Shown in pieces: positions 6,081 to 6,700 of a stretch of 6,700 nucleotides of DNA. The notes beneath the pieces were generated by a model. The model saw only the letters and a program-made list of their open reading frames with translations. It made no database searches and was not told the DNA's origin. Source of the stretch: Dehalococcoidia bacterium. GTDB taxonomy: Bacteria > Chloroflexota > Dehalococcoidia > SZUA-161. The first letter of the stretch is position 1. Every line of letters starts with the position of its first letter. Location of the stretch: assembly GCA_014859215.1 (NCBI GenBank), contig JACUUS010000124.1:1-6700 (forward strand), written 5' to 3'. A program made the position numbers and the translations under genes.

Positions 6081-6116
6081 TTTACGCTCGAATTGGGCTA
6101 TGGTATACTCTACCTC
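6081..6116 (+). promoter_or_regulatory. Predicted sigma70-type promoter of cimA
   Basis: TTTACG (6081-6086, 4 of 6 matches), a 17-bp spacer and TATACT (6104-6109) preceded by TGG, an extended -10. Initiation is predicted near 6116, leaving a leader of about 34 nt. It is divergent from the rsmD promoter, with the two -35 elements about 45 bp apart. The leader is too short for a T-box or a peptide-based attenuator, and I see no such element. Confidence 0.6.
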
Positions 6117-6139
6117 TAGGCGTTGAAGGTCGCAGGCAG

Positions 6140-6149
6140 GGAGGGAGAA
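6140..6149 (+). promoter_or_regulatory. Ribosome binding site fixing the cimA TTG start
   Basis: GGAGG (6140-6144), inside GGGAGGGAGAA, lies 5 nt before TTG at 6150. The encoded protein then begins MARPIQLYDTTLRDG, which matches where this family normally begins. No ATG or GTG in this frame fits better. Confidence 0.75.
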
Positions 6150-6700
6150 TTGGCGAGACCGATCCAGCTTTATGATACCACGCTTCGTGACGGGGCGCAG
6201 CGTGCGGGGATATCGTTTTCAGTTGATGACAAGCTGAAGATTTCGCGGTGCCTGGACGAACTGGGAATCCACTTCATCGAAGGAGGCTGGCCGGGTTCGA
6301 ATCCCAAGGACGCCGAGTTCTTCCTCAAGGCCCGGAACCTGAGACTCTCGCAGGCCAGGGTGGTCCCCTTCGGCAGCACACGGCGGCCAAACACCGCCGC
6401 AATTAACGATGCCAACCTCCATGCCCTCCTCGAGACCGGCGCGTCCATCTTCACGCTCGTTGGCAAGTCATGGGACCTGCACGTCGAGAAGCTGCTTCAG
6501 ACGACCCTGGAGGAGAACCTGGGCATGATCGCCGATTCAATAAGGTTCCTCAAGGACCAGGGAAAGGCCGTTTTCTTTGACGCCGAGCACTTTTTCGACG
6601 GCTGCAAGAACAACAGCACTTATGCGCTGAAGACTGTGGAAGCCGCAGCCGCCGCCGGTGCAGACTGTGTAGTACTCTGCGATACCAACGGGGGCGCTCA
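6150..6700 (+). CDS. cimA: (R)-citramalate synthase, CimA type (5' part, cut by window edge)
   Basis: The first 183 codons of a DRE-TIM metallolyase that condenses pyruvate with acetyl-CoA to (R)-citramalate, the entry to the threonine-independent route to isoleucine. Seen: DTTLRDG (9-15) with the catalytic Arg13 and metal ligand Asp14, IEGGWPGSNPKD (43-54), FGSTRR (74-79), GKSWDLHV (105-112), DAEHFFDG (144-151) and CDTNGG (177-182). The EGGWPGSNPKD, GKSWDLHV and AEHFFDG segments point to the long citramalate synthase subfamily rather than 2-isopropylmalate or homocitrate synthase. Family members are roughly 520-540 residues, so about two thirds, including the C-terminal regulatory domain where isoleucine feedback would act, lies outside. 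The start is TTG with a strong ribosome binding site. The segment after the DRE motif reads GAQRAGIS, where many relatives have an acidic residue before the glycine. Transcribed divergently from rsmD. Confidence 0.93.
   Translation, partial: MARPIQLYDTTLRDGAQRAGISFSVDDKLKISRCLDELGIHFIEGGWPGSNPKDAEFFLKARNLRLSQARVVPFGSTRRPNTAAINDANLHALLETGASIFTLVGKSWDLHVEKLLQTTLEENLGMIADSIRFLKDQGKAVFFDAEHFFDGCKNNSTYALKTVEAAAAAGADCVVLCDTNGGA

Noticed and set aside
6001..6119. CCTCTAG occurs twice (6001-6007 and 6113-6119), each near a predicted transcription start in the divergent promoter region.
   Set aside because: Only 7 bases and in opposite orientation relative to the two promoters; not enough to propose a shared operator.

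Overview
The window looks like ordinary chromosomal DNA from a moderately GC-rich bacterium. No mobile element, CRISPR array, tRNA or rRNA gene was seen. The gene content would fit an anaerobic Chloroflexota of the Dehalococcoidia type: a CimA-type citramalate synthase, a low-potential 2[4Fe-4S] ferredoxin, a proofreading-competent Pol I, and a crotonase-family enzyme. This placement is inferred from protein flavour only; no marker gene here settles it.

Layout, left to right. (1) A plus-strand crotonase-family gene (54-830) has a strong ribosome binding site but lacks one of the two classical hydratase glutamates. (2) A minus-strand DNA-repair pair, polA (4412-1647) and mutM (1647-817), is joined by a 1-nt TAATG overlap; the 3' end of mutM overlaps the crotonase gene tail-to-tail by 14 nt. 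(3) The 224-nt gap upstream of polA holds a good extended -10 promoter and a striking run of three consecutive inverted repeats (4484-4595). (4) A second minus-strand cluster follows in the order rsmD (5987-5430), coaD (5433-4945, TTG start in a 4-nt TTGA overlap) and a ferredoxin gene (4909-4637). (5) A 162-nt divergent promoter region (5988-6149) separates rsmD from a plus-strand citramalate synthase gene, cimA (TTG start at 6150), which runs off the right edge.

Functionally, polA and mutM form a coherent repair unit: MutM excises oxidised purines and leaves a gap that Pol I fills. RsmD modifies 16S rRNA, CoaD makes the penultimate intermediate of coenzyme A, and the ferredoxin carries low-potential electrons. 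CoA and ferredoxin chemistry both suit a metabolism built on acetyl-CoA and pyruvate, and CimA draws on the same two metabolites for isoleucine synthesis. All complete genes look intact.

I did not find a clearly new multi-gene system. The points most worth a second look are the back-to-back palindromes in front of polA, the Asp in place of Glu at the ribonucleotide 'steric gate' of Pol I, and the missing catalytic Glu in the crotonase.
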